Shown: positions 1 to 8,779 of the stretch, in pieces | How the letters are laid out: the number at the start of each line of letters is the position of its first letter | How positions within the stretch are numbered: position 1 is the stretch's first letter | Assembly (NCBI RefSeq): GCF_030409685.1 | Contig: NZ_JAUFQJ010000004.1 | Span: 806,001 to 870,000, forward strand | From: Ferruginibacter paludis | Lineage (GTDB): Bacteria > Bacteroidota > Bacteroidia > Chitinophagales > Chitinophagaceae | Length of the DNA: 64,000 nucleotides | Direction of reading: 5' to 3' | Made by a program: the position numbers and the translations under genes | The notes under the pieces: generated by a model | Database searches by the model: none | What the model was told of the DNA's origin: nothing | Seen by the model: only the letters and a program-made list of their open reading frames with translations

Positions 1-2
1 GG

Positions 3-542
3 TTGCATGCCTTGCGTTCACTTAAATTAAAAGGGTTAAATATGGTGCCAATGGATTTTAATACAAGGCAATCGTTGTTTAGTATCATCAACATGCCCGC
101 AAGTGACCCGGCTTATAATTTTAAAGCGCTTACAAGAGTATTTGAAATAACGGATTACTATTTTAAAAAAATAAATGTGCAGTTTAAGGAATGGGATCAG
201 CAGCAAAAGCGTTTTGACGATATTGATAAAATTATTGAGCTGGATGTTTTTTTAACGCGTGATTTTAACCAGCCTGCCCCCACACTGGATGAGATGGCCA
301 CCAGTGTGCACATGAGCCCCAGTAAATTGAAAACACTTTTTAAAAAAACATACGGGCAGTCCATTTACGAGTATTTCAATGCCAGCCGGCTAAACCAGGC
401 AAGGCACCTGCTGCTTGAAAATAATCTTTCCATTAAAGAGGTGGCCTGGCAAATGGGTTATTCTGCAGTGTCTAATTTTTCTGCTGCTTTTAAAAAGCAA
501 TTCCATATTTCGCCGGGAGAAATGTTAACTACGCCTTACTAA
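3..542 (+). CDS. AraC-family transcriptional regulator, 3' part
   Basis: This is the C-terminal part of an AraC/XylS-type DNA-binding regulator; the reading frame is open to the left edge, so the start lies outside the window. The last ~95 residues hold two helix-turn-helix units (around TLDEMATSVHMSPSKLK and SIKEVAWQMGYSAVSNF) followed by the family ending FKKQFHISPGEM. The preceding visible ~80 residues match the linker region of the two complete paralogues at 12389 and 13416, which share the unusual layout of a ~220-residue N-terminal domain that I cannot assign to a known ligand. It is therefore probably a third member of this local family. Its target and inducer are unknown. Confidence 0.85.
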   Translation: MHALRSLKLKGLNMVPMDFNTRQSLFSIINMPASDPAYNFKALTRVFEITDYYFKKINVQFKEWDQQQKRFDDIDKIIELDVFLTRDFNQPAPTLDEMATSVHMSPSKLKTLFKKTYGQSIYEYFNASRLNQARHLLLENNLSIKEVAWQMGYSAVSNFSAAFKKQFHISPGEMLTTPY

Positions 543-644
543 ACTGTGGCCTGTAATATCCTTATAGATCATAATCCCCCTCTTTCTTTTACCCAACCGG
601 CACATATTTGTCTTTTTTCATAAAAGATAAACCCTTTATCAGGT

Positions 645-674
645 TGCAGCATCTTTTTTTCCGTCGCACCTTTG
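645..674 (+). promoter_or_regulatory. Bacteroidota-type promoter candidate
   Basis: GTTG ending at 647, a 19-base spacer, then CACCTTTG at 667-674. This is one mismatch from the TAnnTTTG -7 consensus and has the expected spacing. Transcription would start near 679, giving either a ~220-nt leader for the gene at 903 or a free RNA ending at the hairpin at 868-896. The rest of the 543-902 gap shows no gene or tRNA. Confidence 0.4.
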
Positions 675-867
675 CACTCGCAATTAGGGCATTTATTGTG
701 TAAGAAATACATAATACAATATCTCTGAAATTTCACTTCGTTTTTTCCGTAGCTATTAAGACAAGTTTACTTCTGTATGGGTTGCTATTTTAAGCGACCA
801 GGTACGCCCCGGTTTTAGATATAATATCCTTTACGCCAACAGAAGACGCATTTCTTTTCAGCAATGC

Positions 868-896
868 AAAGCCATCCGCCCTGGCGGATGGCTTTT
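868..896 (+). terminator. Strong hairpin with short U tract
   Basis: Perfect 13-base arms at 868-880 and 883-895 (core GCCATCCGCC / GGCGGATGGC) run into TTTT at 893-896. The innermost pair cannot close over two bases, so the real loop is about four. It has the shape of an intrinsic terminator, but it sits only 7 bases before the next start codon at 903, so it could also act as an attenuator or be a dispersed palindrome. Confidence 0.55.
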
Positions 897-902
897 AAAA
901 AT

Positions 903-1301
903 ATGACTATGGCCCCTGTACGAAAAAAGATCTTTATTGCCGGTGCCGGCAAACCGATCGGCATCTCTTTGCTAAAACGTTTAAAAAATGAAAATGTAGC
1001 CATAACATCGCTGGTTACAAACTGGAAGGAACGCATCAGAATTTTCCGACTCTCAGATAAAACCGTTTGTGCCCCATTGTTTGAGCCAGTCAAATGGCAA
1101 CAGTATATTAAAGAACATGATGTGCTGATATATTGTAACCAGGATTTCACCGGTGAGGAAAACAGCTATACAACCATCGATTTATCAGATGAATTGTTTT
1201 CCGATCTTGTCTCCATCCAACAGGCGATGCAGGTAAAAAGTTTTATGTACATGACTAATCTCGTAAAGGCCGATGAAGAGTTTCATTTTCTGGATAATTG
1301 A
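903..1301 (+). CDS. Short NAD(P)-binding Rossmann-fold protein (NmrA/SDR-like), possibly truncated
   Basis: The N-terminus KKIFIAGAGKPIGISLLKRL is a dinucleotide-binding Rossmann loop (GxGxxIG). The following segment has alternating strands and helices as in NmrA-like or extended SDR proteins, including a strand reading HDVLIYC and another reading VKSFMYMTN. The protein then stops at about 132 residues, roughly half the usual length of these families, without a catalytic YxxxK. An upstream ATG at 864 would put a strong hairpin inside the coding region, so 903 or 909 is preferred. No continuation is evident in other frames downstream. It may be a small sugar- or flavin-reductase-like protein or the remnant of a longer gene. 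Confidence 0.5.
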   Translation: MTMAPVRKKIFIAGAGKPIGISLLKRLKNENVAITSLVTNWKERIRIFRLSDKTVCAPLFEPVKWQQYIKEHDVLIYCNQDFTGEENSYTTIDLSDELFSDLVSIQQAMQVKSFMYMTNLVKADEEFHFLDN

Positions 1302-1389
1302 ATAAAATACGTGCTCTTACAAGCAGCCTGTGCACAAGCCTGAATTACATAATTAAAGTGCTATGCCTTAGACTACCCGAAATATAACG

Positions 1390-3540
1390 TCAGGCCTTAC
1401 CGCTGAAAACAGGTTCATCCATAAAAGGCTGATTACGTAACCGCTTGCCCGTGGCTTTATAAATGGCGTTCGCCACTGCTCCACCAGTGGGTGGCAATGC
1501 AGGTTCGCCCAATCCTGTAGGGTCGATGCCGTTGTCAACAAAATAAGGTTCTATCTCCGGTATTTCCTTCATTCGTATCAGCCGGTAATTGTGAAAATTA
1601 GATTGCTCCGCTGCTCCATTTTTAAAACTCAGTTTACTGTACATGGCATGCCCAAACCCATCGGTGATGCCCCCCATCACCTGCTGACGGGCGCCGCTCA
1701 GGTTGATCACCTGTCCGCAATCTGCCGCGGCATAAATCTTTTTTACCACCGGTTTGCCCGTCTGCAGTACTACTTCGCAAACTTGTGCCACATAACTCTG
1801 GTGAGAAAAATAAACGCTGAAACCCTGTGAAATGCCTGGCTTCTTTATTCCCCAGCCGGATTTTTCAGCAGCCATTTTTATTACACCTTCCATGCGGTCG
1901 ATATTATATTTGATGGCGCCGGCCGGAGTTATTCTTGCTTTGGATAGCAGCTCCAGCCTGAATTGTACCGGATCTTTACCAGCAGCTTCCGCCACTTCGT
2001 CAATAAAAGCCTGCTCTGCAAAACCCAAAAAATTGGTAATGGGTGCACGCCAGGCACCGGTTGTTATGGGCGATTTATAATCAATGCTTTCAATCAGCAA
2101 ATTATCTACCGCCCCTGAGGGAAAATTATCTTCCCGCACGAGGTTACCGGCATTGATGCCTACGCCGCGGCATTTATAGCCCACCAAATTCCCTTTGGCA
2201 TCCAGGGCTGCTTCAAAGTGATATCGTACGGCAGGACGATAGTTACCACCGGTCATATCATCTTCCCTTGTCCAGATCAGTTTTACGGGTGCTTTAATAA
2301 TACTTGATAATTCTGCTGCTTCAAGCACATAATCAAATTTCAATCTGCGTCCAAATCCACCGCCAAGGCGGGTAAGCTCCAATGTAATTTTATCTTCAGA
2401 AATATTTAATAATTTGGACACTGCAGTGCGTGCGCTGGCGGGTGTTTGCGAGGGGCCAACCAGTTCTACTCCATCTGCCTTTACGTGCGCAAAAAAATTC
2501 ATTGGCTCCATGGGCGAATGCGATAAAAACGGGCACTGGTATTCTGCCTTTATTATTTTTACAGCCGACGCAAAAGCCGCTTCAACATCGCCATCCTTTC
2601 TTTTTACTTCGGGTTTTCCGTTGTCCATCACTGTTCTAAAAATAGCATTGTGATCAGACCTACTTTCAATAGCTCCCTCATTTTCATATTCCACTTTCAG
2701 CAGCTTCCTTGCCTTAATGATCTCCCAGGTTGATTTGCCTACCACGGCCACGTTGTTTTTAAATACCACCACATCAATAATCCCTGGCATGGCTTTCGCC
2801 GAGGCACTGTCTACCGTTTTTATTTTCGTACCAAATGCCGGCGGGCGCTGTATCATGGCAAACAGCATCCCCTCCCGGTAAAAATCCAATCCAAACATTG
2901 GCTTGCCGGTTACGATGCCTTTGTTGGCAACATTTTTCACGGCATGACCAATGATCTTAAAATCTTTCCTGTCTTTTAGCGGAACGTCTTTCGGCACCTG
3001 CAGCGTTGCAGCCAGCGCAGCCAATTCTCCAAAACCTGCTTTCTTCCCGCTGGCTGCATGCAATACAAACCCATCGCTGGCAGTACATTCCGTTACTGGT
3101 ACACTCCATTGTGTTGCCGCAGCTTGTATCAGCATTGCCCTCGCTGTTGCCCCGGCCATTCTCAATCTCTTCCATGAATGAGGTACCGCACCGCTACCTC
3201 CTGTCAACTGGCGGTCAAAACTTTTAGTGTCCAGTGCTGCTTGTTCAACTTTTACTTTTGTCCAATCGGCATCCAGCTCTTCAGCAACAATCATCGGGAA
3301 AGACGTCATGATATTTTGCCCGAGTTCCGGGTTGGGGGATAGAATGGTAACCCTTCCGTCAGCTGCAATAGACAGATAGCTGTTGAAGCCAATACTTTTT
3401 TCAGGAAACGGTCCTTTAAGCACAGCGGGCGCTTCCCCATCTGCGCCAAACCAGCTAAAACCCAATACAAGTCCGCCTCCGGCGATGGCAGCTTTTTTCA
3501 AAAAATCTCTCCGGCTGTTGATTGATTGTTGCATGTGCAT
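1390..3540 (-). CDS. Molybdopterin-binding subunit of an exported aldehyde/xanthine-type hydroxylase (IorB-like)
   Basis: This is the large catalytic subunit of a molybdenum hydroxylase in the isoquinoline 1-oxidoreductase beta / CoxL superfamily, about 716 residues. The N-terminus NSRRDFLKKAAIAGGG is a twin-arginine signal, so the folded complex is expected in the periplasm. A glycine-rich cofactor loop (LGGGFGRR) and the C-terminal GLGEP, whose Glu (about 679) corresponds to the catalytic glutamate of the xanthine oxidase family, are both present. The start at 3540 overlaps the stop of the [2Fe-2S] subunit as TAATG, indicating coupled translation; a longer start at 3603 would overlap that gene by 64 bases. 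The substrate (N-heterocycle or aldehyde) cannot be told. The electron acceptor, probably a cytochrome, is not next to it. Confidence 0.88.
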   Translation of the reverse strand: MHMQQSINSRRDFLKKAAIAGGGLVLGFSWFGADGEAPAVLKGPFPEKSIGFNSYLSIAADGRVTILSPNPELGQNIMTSFPMIVAEELDADWTKVKVEQAALDTKSFDRQLTGGSGAVPHSWKRLRMAGATARAMLIQAAATQWSVPVTECTASDGFVLHAASGKKAGFGELAALAATLQVPKDVPLKDRKDFKIIGHAVKNVANKGIVTGKPMFGLDFYREGMLFAMIQRPPAFGTKIKTVDSASAKAMPGIIDVVVFKNNVAVVGKSTWEIIKARKLLKVEYENEGAIESRSDHNAIFRTVMDNGKPEVKRKDGDVEAAFASAVKIIKAEYQCPFLSHSPMEPMNFFAHVKADGVELVGPSQTPASARTAVSKLLNISEDKITLELTRLGGGFGRRLKFDYVLEAAELSSIIKAPVKLIWTREDDMTGGNYRPAVRYHFEAALDAKGNLVGYKCRGVGINAGNLVREDNFPSGAVDNLLIESIDYKSPITTGAWRAPITNFLGFAEQAFIDEVAEAAGKDPVQFRLELLSKARITPAGAIKYNIDRMEGVIKMAAEKSGWGIKKPGISQGFSVYFSHQSYVAQVCEVVLQTGKPVVKKIYAAADCGQVINLSGARQQVMGGITDGFGHAMYSKLSFKNGAAEQSNFHNYRLIRMKEIPEIEPYFVDNGIDPTGLGEPALPPTGGAVANAIYKATGKRLRNQPFMDEPVFSGKA

Positions 3541-3998
3541 TAAATTTTTTTGCTGGCTAATTGGATGGCTTCCCGGATGCGGTGATAGGCGCCGCAACGG
3601 CAAATATTTCCCTGCATGGTATCTTCAATTTCAGTCAGGCTTGGATGAGGATTTCTTTTCAGCAAGGCAGCGGCCGTCATGATCTGGCCCGCCTGGCAAT
3701 ATCCGCATTGCGGTACATCCGTTTCATCCCAGGCTTTTTGCAAAGGATGATCTCCATCCACTGATAAGCCTTCAATGGTTGTAATGGCAGCCGTTCTTAC
3801 TGCCGATACCGGCAACGAACAGGAACGCATCGCCACGCCATTCATATGCACGGTACAGGCGCCGCATTGTGCTATGCCGCAACCGTATTTAGTTCCCAAC
3901 AATCCGAGGTGATCCCTGAGTACCCATAGCAAGGGTGTATCAGCAGCAACATCGGCAGTAAGTTGCTTCCCGTTTATTTGTAAATTATATACCGGCAT
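3540..3998 (-). CDS. [2Fe-2S] subunit of the molybdenum hydroxylase (IorA-like)
   Basis: A small electron-transfer subunit of 152 residues, the usual family length. A plant-type ferredoxin cluster is formed by C40, C45, C48 and C60 (GCGIAQCGAC). The second cluster domain uses C98, C101, C133 and C135 (QCGYCQAG and NICRCGAY). It has no signal peptide of its own, so it would be exported in complex with the Tat-targeted large subunit encoded immediately downstream, with TAATG overlap. An alternative start at 4097 adds 33 unconserved residues and is rejected in favour of MPVYNLQING at 3998. Confidence 0.92.
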   Translation of the reverse strand: MPVYNLQINGKQLTADVAADTPLLWVLRDHLGLLGTKYGCGIAQCGACTVHMNGVAMRSCSLPVSAVRTAAITTIEGLSVDGDHPLQKAWDETDVPQCGYCQAGQIMTAAALLKRNPHPSLTEIEDTMQGNICRCGAYHRIREAIQLASKKI

Positions 3999-4132
3999 AG
4001 TACGTTTTTTTATGTGTATAAAACTACAAAATTTTGAAGAAGATGGAGCTTTAAAATTAAAACAGCATGCCAGGTGCACAAATATTTTGCTTTTCAATAA
4101 ACAGTATCTTTATTTAAACTAAAACGATTTGT

Positions 4133-5023
4133 ATGAAGCCATTCAGACATCTTATCCTGTTCATTTCGATTGCTTTAATTTCCTCTAATGCCGTCCTTGC
4201 CCAGTCTGCAGGAGGCAAAGTCCGAATTATCATGATCGGGGCACACCCGGATGACTGTGATGTAAACAGCGGCGGCACCGCGGCTATTTTTGCAAAGATG
4301 GGCTATGCGGTAAAATTTCTTTCTGTAACCAATGGTGATGCCGGTCACCAAACTCTGAAGGGTATAGCACTTGCCAAACGCAGGTATGCCGAAACACAGG
4401 AAGTGGCCAAACGACTGGGCATAAAATATGATGTGCTGGACAACCATGACGGCTTACTGATGCCCACCCTTGCAGTGCGTCTTCAAATCATCAAAAAAAT
4501 AAGGGAATGGAATGCCGATGTAGTGATTGCGCCCCGGCCCAACGACTACCATCCTGATCATCGTTATACGGGGGTACTGGTGCAGGATGCGGCCTATATG
4601 GTATCTGTACCCAATGTCGCTCCTGAAGTTCCTGCGTTAAAAAAGAACCCGGTGTTTTTATATTTCCAGGATAATTTTCAGCGGCCCAATCCTTTCCGCC
4701 CGGATATTGCTGTTGATATTACCAGCGTAAATGATCAAAAGGTTTTTGCATTGGATGCACATGTGTCGCAGGTGTATGAATGGTTACCTTGGATAGGACA
4801 TTATTTAAACGAGGTACCAAAAGATAAAAACGACCGCATTAAATGGCTGGCAACTAAATGGGTTGAACCCATAACACCGGCGATAAAAACTTCGCTGGCC
4901 AGATGGTATGGTGATGAAAAAGCTGCGCAGGTAAAATTCGCGGAAGCATTTGAAATTTGCGAGTACGGTGCACAACCGGATGAAGCGGAAATAAGGCGAT
5001 TATTCCCCATGCTGGTGAAATAA
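4133..5023 (+). CDS. PIG-L family deacetylase, exported
   Basis: LmbE/PIG-L-type zinc-dependent N-deacetylase, 296 residues, acting on an N-acetylated sugar or glycoconjugate. An N-terminal signal peptide (residues 1-23, ending LAQSAGG) sends it to the periplasm. The first metal motif is GAHPDDCDVNSGG (about residues 37-49), with His and Asp ligands plus the catalytic Asp; the second is HPDHRYTG near residue 140. Exported members in this phylum are often annotated as putative sugar or peptidoglycan-fragment deacetylases; the true substrate is not visible here. The gene stands alone, divergent from the molybdenum hydroxylase pair, with a weak -7-like TATCTTTA at 4105-4112. Confidence 0.9.
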   Translation: MKPFRHLILFISIALISSNAVLAQSAGGKVRIIMIGAHPDDCDVNSGGTAAIFAKMGYAVKFLSVTNGDAGHQTLKGIALAKRRYAETQEVAKRLGIKYDVLDNHDGLLMPTLAVRLQIIKKIREWNADVVIAPRPNDYHPDHRYTGVLVQDAAYMVSVPNVAPEVPALKKNPVFLYFQDNFQRPNPFRPDIAVDITSVNDQKVFALDAHVSQVYEWLPWIGHYLNEVPKDKNDRIKWLATKWVEPITPAIKTSLARWYGDEKAAQVKFAEAFEICEYGAQPDEAEIRRLFPMLVK

Positions 5024-5247
5024 AAATTATTTTTTTAAGTTTGATGCCCTGGGTGTCAGCTTTTCTTTATTATTTATCCTAAGTCATCCAGCTGAATTGC
5101 GACCCGCAGAGTCTGCTGCCTGCAACCATCTCCTTCAGGATATGATCTGCCCCACAAATGATTTATACTTTTAATTCCCGCTAAGCATTCAGCCCTGGAT
5201 ACAACTATACCGGCATATAATGTGTTATACCTGTCTAAACAATCAAT

Positions 5248-5775
5248 ATGCATCACAAAATATGTCTTTTTGCATCTCTAATTTTAATAGTACCATCCAT
5301 GTTTAGTTGTTCAACAATACCCAAAGGTGCCCAGCCCGTTCAGCATTTTAATAAAGACAAGTACCTCGGTAAATGGTATGAAATTGCACGTATGGATTTT
5401 CGTTTTGAAAAAAATATGATCAATACAACTGCCGAATATTCGCTCCGGACGGATGGAAAAATAAAAGTAGTGAACCGCGGTTTCGATACAACAAAAGCTA
5501 AAAATAAAACAGCAACGGGCAAAGCTAAATTCAGGGCAAGCAGCGATGTAGGTGCTTTGAAAGTGTCTTTCTTCGGTCCTTTTTATGCAGCATATAATGT
5601 AATTGCCCTTGACGAAAATTATCAGTATGCGCTGGTGGCGGGCAAAAATCTGAAATATTTGTGGCTGCTCTCAAGAGAAAAAACAATGCCGGAAAATATA
5701 AAGAAAGATTACCTGCAAAAGGCGCAGGCCCTTGGCTATAAAACTGCTGATTTGGTATGGGTAAAACAGGATTAG
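5248..5775 (+). CDS. Lipocalin family lipoprotein (Blc-like)
   Basis: Bacterial lipocalin of 175 residues. The signal ends in a lipobox-like MFSC, so Cys21 is probably lipidated and the protein anchored in the outer membrane. The lipocalin signature appears as KYLGKWYEIARMDFRFE (about residues 38-54), with GxW and the conserved Arg in the later RGFDTTK strand; LWLLSREKTMPE near the C-terminus is the typical last helix region. Blc-type lipocalins bind lysophospholipids or fatty acids and help membrane maintenance. The next gene downstream, at 5956 on the same strand, is an acyltransferase, but the 180-base gap makes an operon doubtful. Confidence 0.9.
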   Translation: MHHKICLFASLILIVPSMFSCSTIPKGAQPVQHFNKDKYLGKWYEIARMDFRFEKNMINTTAEYSLRTDGKIKVVNRGFDTTKAKNKTATGKAKFRASSDVGALKVSFFGPFYAAYNVIALDENYQYALVAGKNLKYLWLLSREKTMPENIKKDYLQKAQALGYKTADLVWVKQD

Positions 5776-5893
5776 TACAAAGGTAATTACTGTTAGAATG
5801 ATCAAAGATTATCGCAACAATGCTACCGAAAGGCATATATTTTACGGAGTATCATTGGATAAGGTGCTCTGAATTATTCTCACTGATATTGGT

Positions 5894-5901
5894 TATTTTT
5901 G
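5894..5901 (+). promoter_or_regulatory. -7 element TATTTTTG upstream of acyltransferase gene
   Basis: TATTTTTG matches TAnnTTTG exactly and lies about 55 bases before the ATG at 5956. No good -33 TTTG is found 19-20 bases upstream, so this is a weak-to-moderate candidate. Confidence 0.35.
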
Positions 5902-5955
5902 ACTGAGAAAAATATTAAGTATAACTAATGATTAAATTTTTTATTAAACAGTCAC

Positions 5956-7077
5956 ATGAGTAAATCATTGCTTATCAGTCCCAAAATTTTCCCTAATAAT
6001 TTTGATTTTATCCGCTATTTTCTTGCTGCTTCAGTAATATTGTGCCACAGTTATGTGATGTATTATGGTACCGTCAGTTTTTTAACCAAAGAACCATTTC
6101 TTGTCTGGAGTCATGGACAGATCAGCATCGGCAGTATGGCTGTTGATTTTTTTTTCATTATTAGCGGCTGCCTGATTTTAAAAAGTTTTGAATCATCCGG
6201 TACCACAATTAATTATCTCACCAAAAGGATATTAAGAATTTATCCTGGCTTTATAACTGCCTTTACGTTGAGCATATTGATTGCCGGCTTTATCGGAACG
6301 GGATTGTTGTTTGATTGGATGAACTACAGGCAGTACCTAACCAATCTTCATAAAAGAAACGAAGTCATTCATCTCTTTACGCTTCAAAACCCTTATCAGT
6401 ATTCGTTTTTTAAAACATCGCCTGAAAAGGGGCTCAACCTTTCTTTATGGACTATACAGTTTGAATTTGCCTGCTACCTGTTAGTGCCTTTATTTGCACT
6501 GGCAGGATTATTTACAAAAGGATGGGGACTGCTCCTTGTGTTTCTTTGTATGTACCTGGTATTTACACTTCAGCTGAATGGGTATATTTTTCCTTATACA
6601 GATAAGCAACATTTATGGTTTGGTAACCCATTTTTTTTACCGCGGTTTATAACTTATTTTTTAGCGGGGTCATGTTGCTACTATTACAGAAGTTCAATTG
6701 TACGAAGTAATTTAATTGCTGCACTCGCATTTATTGTTATCGTTATCTCTTTTTGCTGGGTTAAATGCATTGATGAGGTGTTGCCTTTTGCAGGAGCTTA
6801 CCTGTTATTTTTTATCGCCTTTCATCCCCGTATTGCATTGGGTAATTTTGCCCGTTATGGCGATTTTTCTTACGGTGTTTACTTGTATGCCTGGCCCGTA
6901 CAACAAGTGTTGGTGTATTTTTTTTACACTTCGCTAAATCCGTGGACTTTATTTTTCTACGCCTTGTGTATTACAACAATACTGGCATTTTGCAGCTGGC
7001 ACCTGGTTGAAAAACCATTTTTGAAATTAAAGAAATGGAAGGCTGGAAAGCCAAACCCAATACCGGTTGTTATTTGA
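5956..7077 (+). CDS. Acyltransferase 3 family integral membrane protein (OafA/NodX-like)
   Basis: A 373-residue multi-pass inner-membrane acyltransferase of the family that O-acetylates or otherwise acylates cell-surface sugars. About ten hydrophobic segments can be seen. The family's conserved His in the first membrane helix is present in VILCHSYVMYYG, followed by an Asp-containing VDFFFIISG helix and the basic loop YLTKRILRIYPGF (R-x3-P type). The C-terminal YGVYLYAWPVQQ and WHLVEKPFLKLKK are also typical. No polysaccharide genes are adjacent, so the acceptor sugar is unknown. Confidence 0.92.
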   Translation: MSKSLLISPKIFPNNFDFIRYFLAASVILCHSYVMYYGTVSFLTKEPFLVWSHGQISIGSMAVDFFFIISGCLILKSFESSGTTINYLTKRILRIYPGFITAFTLSILIAGFIGTGLLFDWMNYRQYLTNLHKRNEVIHLFTLQNPYQYSFFKTSPEKGLNLSLWTIQFEFACYLLVPLFALAGLFTKGWGLLLVFLCMYLVFTLQLNGYIFPYTDKQHLWFGNPFFLPRFITYFLAGSCCYYYRSSIVRSNLIAALAFIVIVISFCWVKCIDEVLPFAGAYLLFFIAFHPRIALGNFARYGDFSYGVYLYAWPVQQVLVYFFYTSLNPWTLFFYALCITTILAFCSWHLVEKPFLKLKKWKAGKPNPIPVVI

Positions 7078-7089
7078 AACAGCAGGTGC

Positions 7090-7103
7090 ATAAACCGGTT
7101 TAT
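7090..7103. repeat. 14-bp perfect palindrome between convergent genes
   Basis: ATAAACCGGTTTAT reads the same on both strands and lies between the ends of the acyltransferase (7077) and tag (7173). Flanking AGGTG at 7084-7088 and CCACCT at 7111-7116 could extend it into an imperfect stem. It may help termination, though no U tract follows. Confidence 0.3.
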
Positions 7104-7172
7104 TAAGTTGCCACCTAAATTGCCCAAGCTCTTCTCACCTGATTTTTTTGATTGCTCAAAATTGTTCCCGTT

Positions 7173-7724
7173 TTACTTCCCGTTTGTCCACATAGGTTTG
7201 TGCTTTAGTATCACTTTGTAAATCTTACAATCGGCGGTGTGAGCGCCGGGGAGGTAGCCGATGCTCATCAAAAATTCATTTACAATTTCACCACCGGTAA
7301 AACGAAATGTTTTTTTAAACAGCTTAACCCACTCCTCCTTTGTTTTTGGGTGATGTGATGCAAGCCATTTCTGAAAAGAACCATAGTCTTTTTGCAGCAC
7401 AATAATTGCCTTCGCATTTTCTATTGCCGCATTTACTTTCAGCCGGTTCCGGATAATGCCGGGATCGGCTAAAAGTCTTTGCCTGTCGGTATCCTCGTAA
7501 GCAGCTACTTTTTTTATATTGAAATTGTCATAGGCTTTTCTAAAAGTTATTTCCTTCTTTAAAATCGTTTCCCAGCTTAAACCTGCCTGGTTTATTTCCA
7601 GTACCAGGCGGCAAAATAATTCGTTGTCGTCGTTTATGGGAAAGCCATATAATTTATCGTGGTACGCCTTATGCAGCGCCTTTCTTTCTCCGTTCATTAA
7701 ATTAATTGCGTTGCAGTATGACAT
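7173..7724 (-). CDS. tag: DNA-3-methyladenine glycosylase I
   Basis: Base-excision repair enzyme removing 3-methyladenine from alkylated DNA; 183 residues, the normal size. The zinc-snap ligands of the family are all present: C4 and H22 near the N-terminus (MSYCN and YHDK) and H162/C166 in the C-terminal HTADC motif. The catalytic Glu corresponds to E52 in GLSWETILKKE. The start at 7724 places C4 exactly as in characterised Tag proteins; a start at 7757 would add 11 extra residues. It is a single gene, convergent with the acyltransferase. Confidence 0.95.
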   Translation of the reverse strand: MSYCNAINLMNGERKALHKAYHDKLYGFPINDDNELFCRLVLEINQAGLSWETILKKEITFRKAYDNFNIKKVAAYEDTDRQRLLADPGIIRNRLKVNAAIENAKAIIVLQKDYGSFQKWLASHHPKTKEEWVKLFKKTFRFTGGEIVNEFLMSIGYLPGAHTADCKIYKVILKHKPMWTNGK

Positions 7725-7804
7725 AGTTTTTTGTTTAAAAGAAAGGTCGGATTCCACCTAGGCAAATCCTGTCTAAATTGGGTAATTTGCTAAATTATTC
7801 GCTT

Positions 7805-7812
7805 CAAAGTTA
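7805..7812 (-). promoter_or_regulatory. -7 element TAACTTTG upstream of tag
   Basis: On the minus strand TAACTTTG matches TAnnTTTG, about 80 bases upstream of the tag start; a TTTG lies 16 bases further upstream, a little closer than usual. The rest of the gap 7725-8044 contains no gene or obvious RNA. Confidence 0.35.
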
Positions 7813-8044
7813 TAATCAAACAGGGCATCAAATTCATAACAGATTTTTTTTGTTTGCAAGCAGTTTACTTTGAGTTTTACAAATGCCAGTCAGTCTCTGC
7901 ATGCTCCGTTGCACATATCTCTATATCAGGGTTGCAGACCCTGATTCTACAATGCACTTTACATTAATAGCCATTTGTTTTTAAAATATAAAATATCTGC
8001 CGTGCTCAACCGTCTATATAATAAAAATCAAACGGGCCTGCTAT

Positions 8045-8779
8045 TTGCTCAACTTTACAGGCGTACTCAATACTTTTTACATGTGGTTACAATACAATAT
8101 TTTTTTGGGGAAATTGATCCGGGCATTGCGGTATCAGCAGCCTATTTTTATACTGTCATGCTTTTTGGTGGGTTTTACTATGACAAGTCTTGCTCAGGAT
8201 AACTGGGAATTAAGGCAGGATAAAGAGGGCATAAAAGTCTACACCAAAAACATGGACAACTCTGCATTTAAAGCAATTAAAACTGTTTGCATTATTGATG
8301 CAACACCAGCTGTATTAACAGCTGTTTTATTGGACATCAACAACAGCGCTGAATGGGTGTATGCCACAAAAAGAGCGGTATTATTGAAGCAGCCTTCCCC
8401 GGATGAACTATATTATTATTCAGAAATAGCCGTACCATGGCCCGTAAGCAACCGTGATTTTATTGTCCGGCTGAAAGTTACACAGGATGAACGGACCAGG
8501 GCTGTTACGGTGGTGGCGGATAATCAACCCAGATATTTGCCCGAAAATAAAAACATTGTCCGTGTGCCGCAATCCAACAGCAAATGGCTGATAGAACCTT
8601 TGCCGAACAACCAGGTAAAAATTGAATACATATTGCAGGTTGACCCGGGCGGCACGGTACCGGCCTGGCTTATCAATTTGTTCGCCACCAAAGGCCCGTT
8701 TGAAAGTTTTAAGAGCTTGCGTGAGCAGGTAAAAAAACCGGTATACAAACAGGTAAAACTTGCATTTATTAAAAACTGA
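8045..8779 (+). CDS. START/SRPBCC-domain lipid-binding protein, exported
   Basis: A START-like domain protein of up to 244 residues. After a hydrophobic signal-like stretch (PIFILSCFLVGF) and cleavage site near SLAQ, the mature part begins with NWELRQDKEGIKVYTK, the usual opening of this family. SEIAVPWPVSNRDFIVRLK is the characteristic central strand and loop, and the tail WLINLFATKGPFESFKSLREQV the amphipathic lid helix. Such proteins hold hydrophobic ligands, probably lipids, in the periplasm. The true start is uncertain: 8045, 8081 (MWLQYN) and a start nearer the signal are all possible. A clear terminator at 8902-8935 closes the transcript. Confidence 0.85.
   Translation: MLNFTGVLNTFYMWLQYNIFLGKLIRALRYQQPIFILSCFLVGFTMTSLAQDNWELRQDKEGIKVYTKNMDNSAFKAIKTVCIIDATPAVLTAVLLDINNSAEWVYATKRAVLLKQPSPDELYYYSEIAVPWPVSNRDFIVRLKVTQDERTRAVTVVADNQPRYLPENKNIVRVPQSNSKWLIEPLPNNQVKIEYILQVDPGGTVPAWLINLFATKGPFESFKSLREQVKKPVYKQVKLAFIKN

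Noticed and set aside
815..1150. Minus-strand frame opposite the Rossmann-like gene
   Set aside because: No family pattern, and it is fully covered by the better-supported plus-strand frame.
3506..4097. Longer starts for the IorA/IorB-like genes (4097 and 3603)
   Set aside because: Extensions add residues with no family match; the shorter starts match family N-termini and give TAATG coupling.
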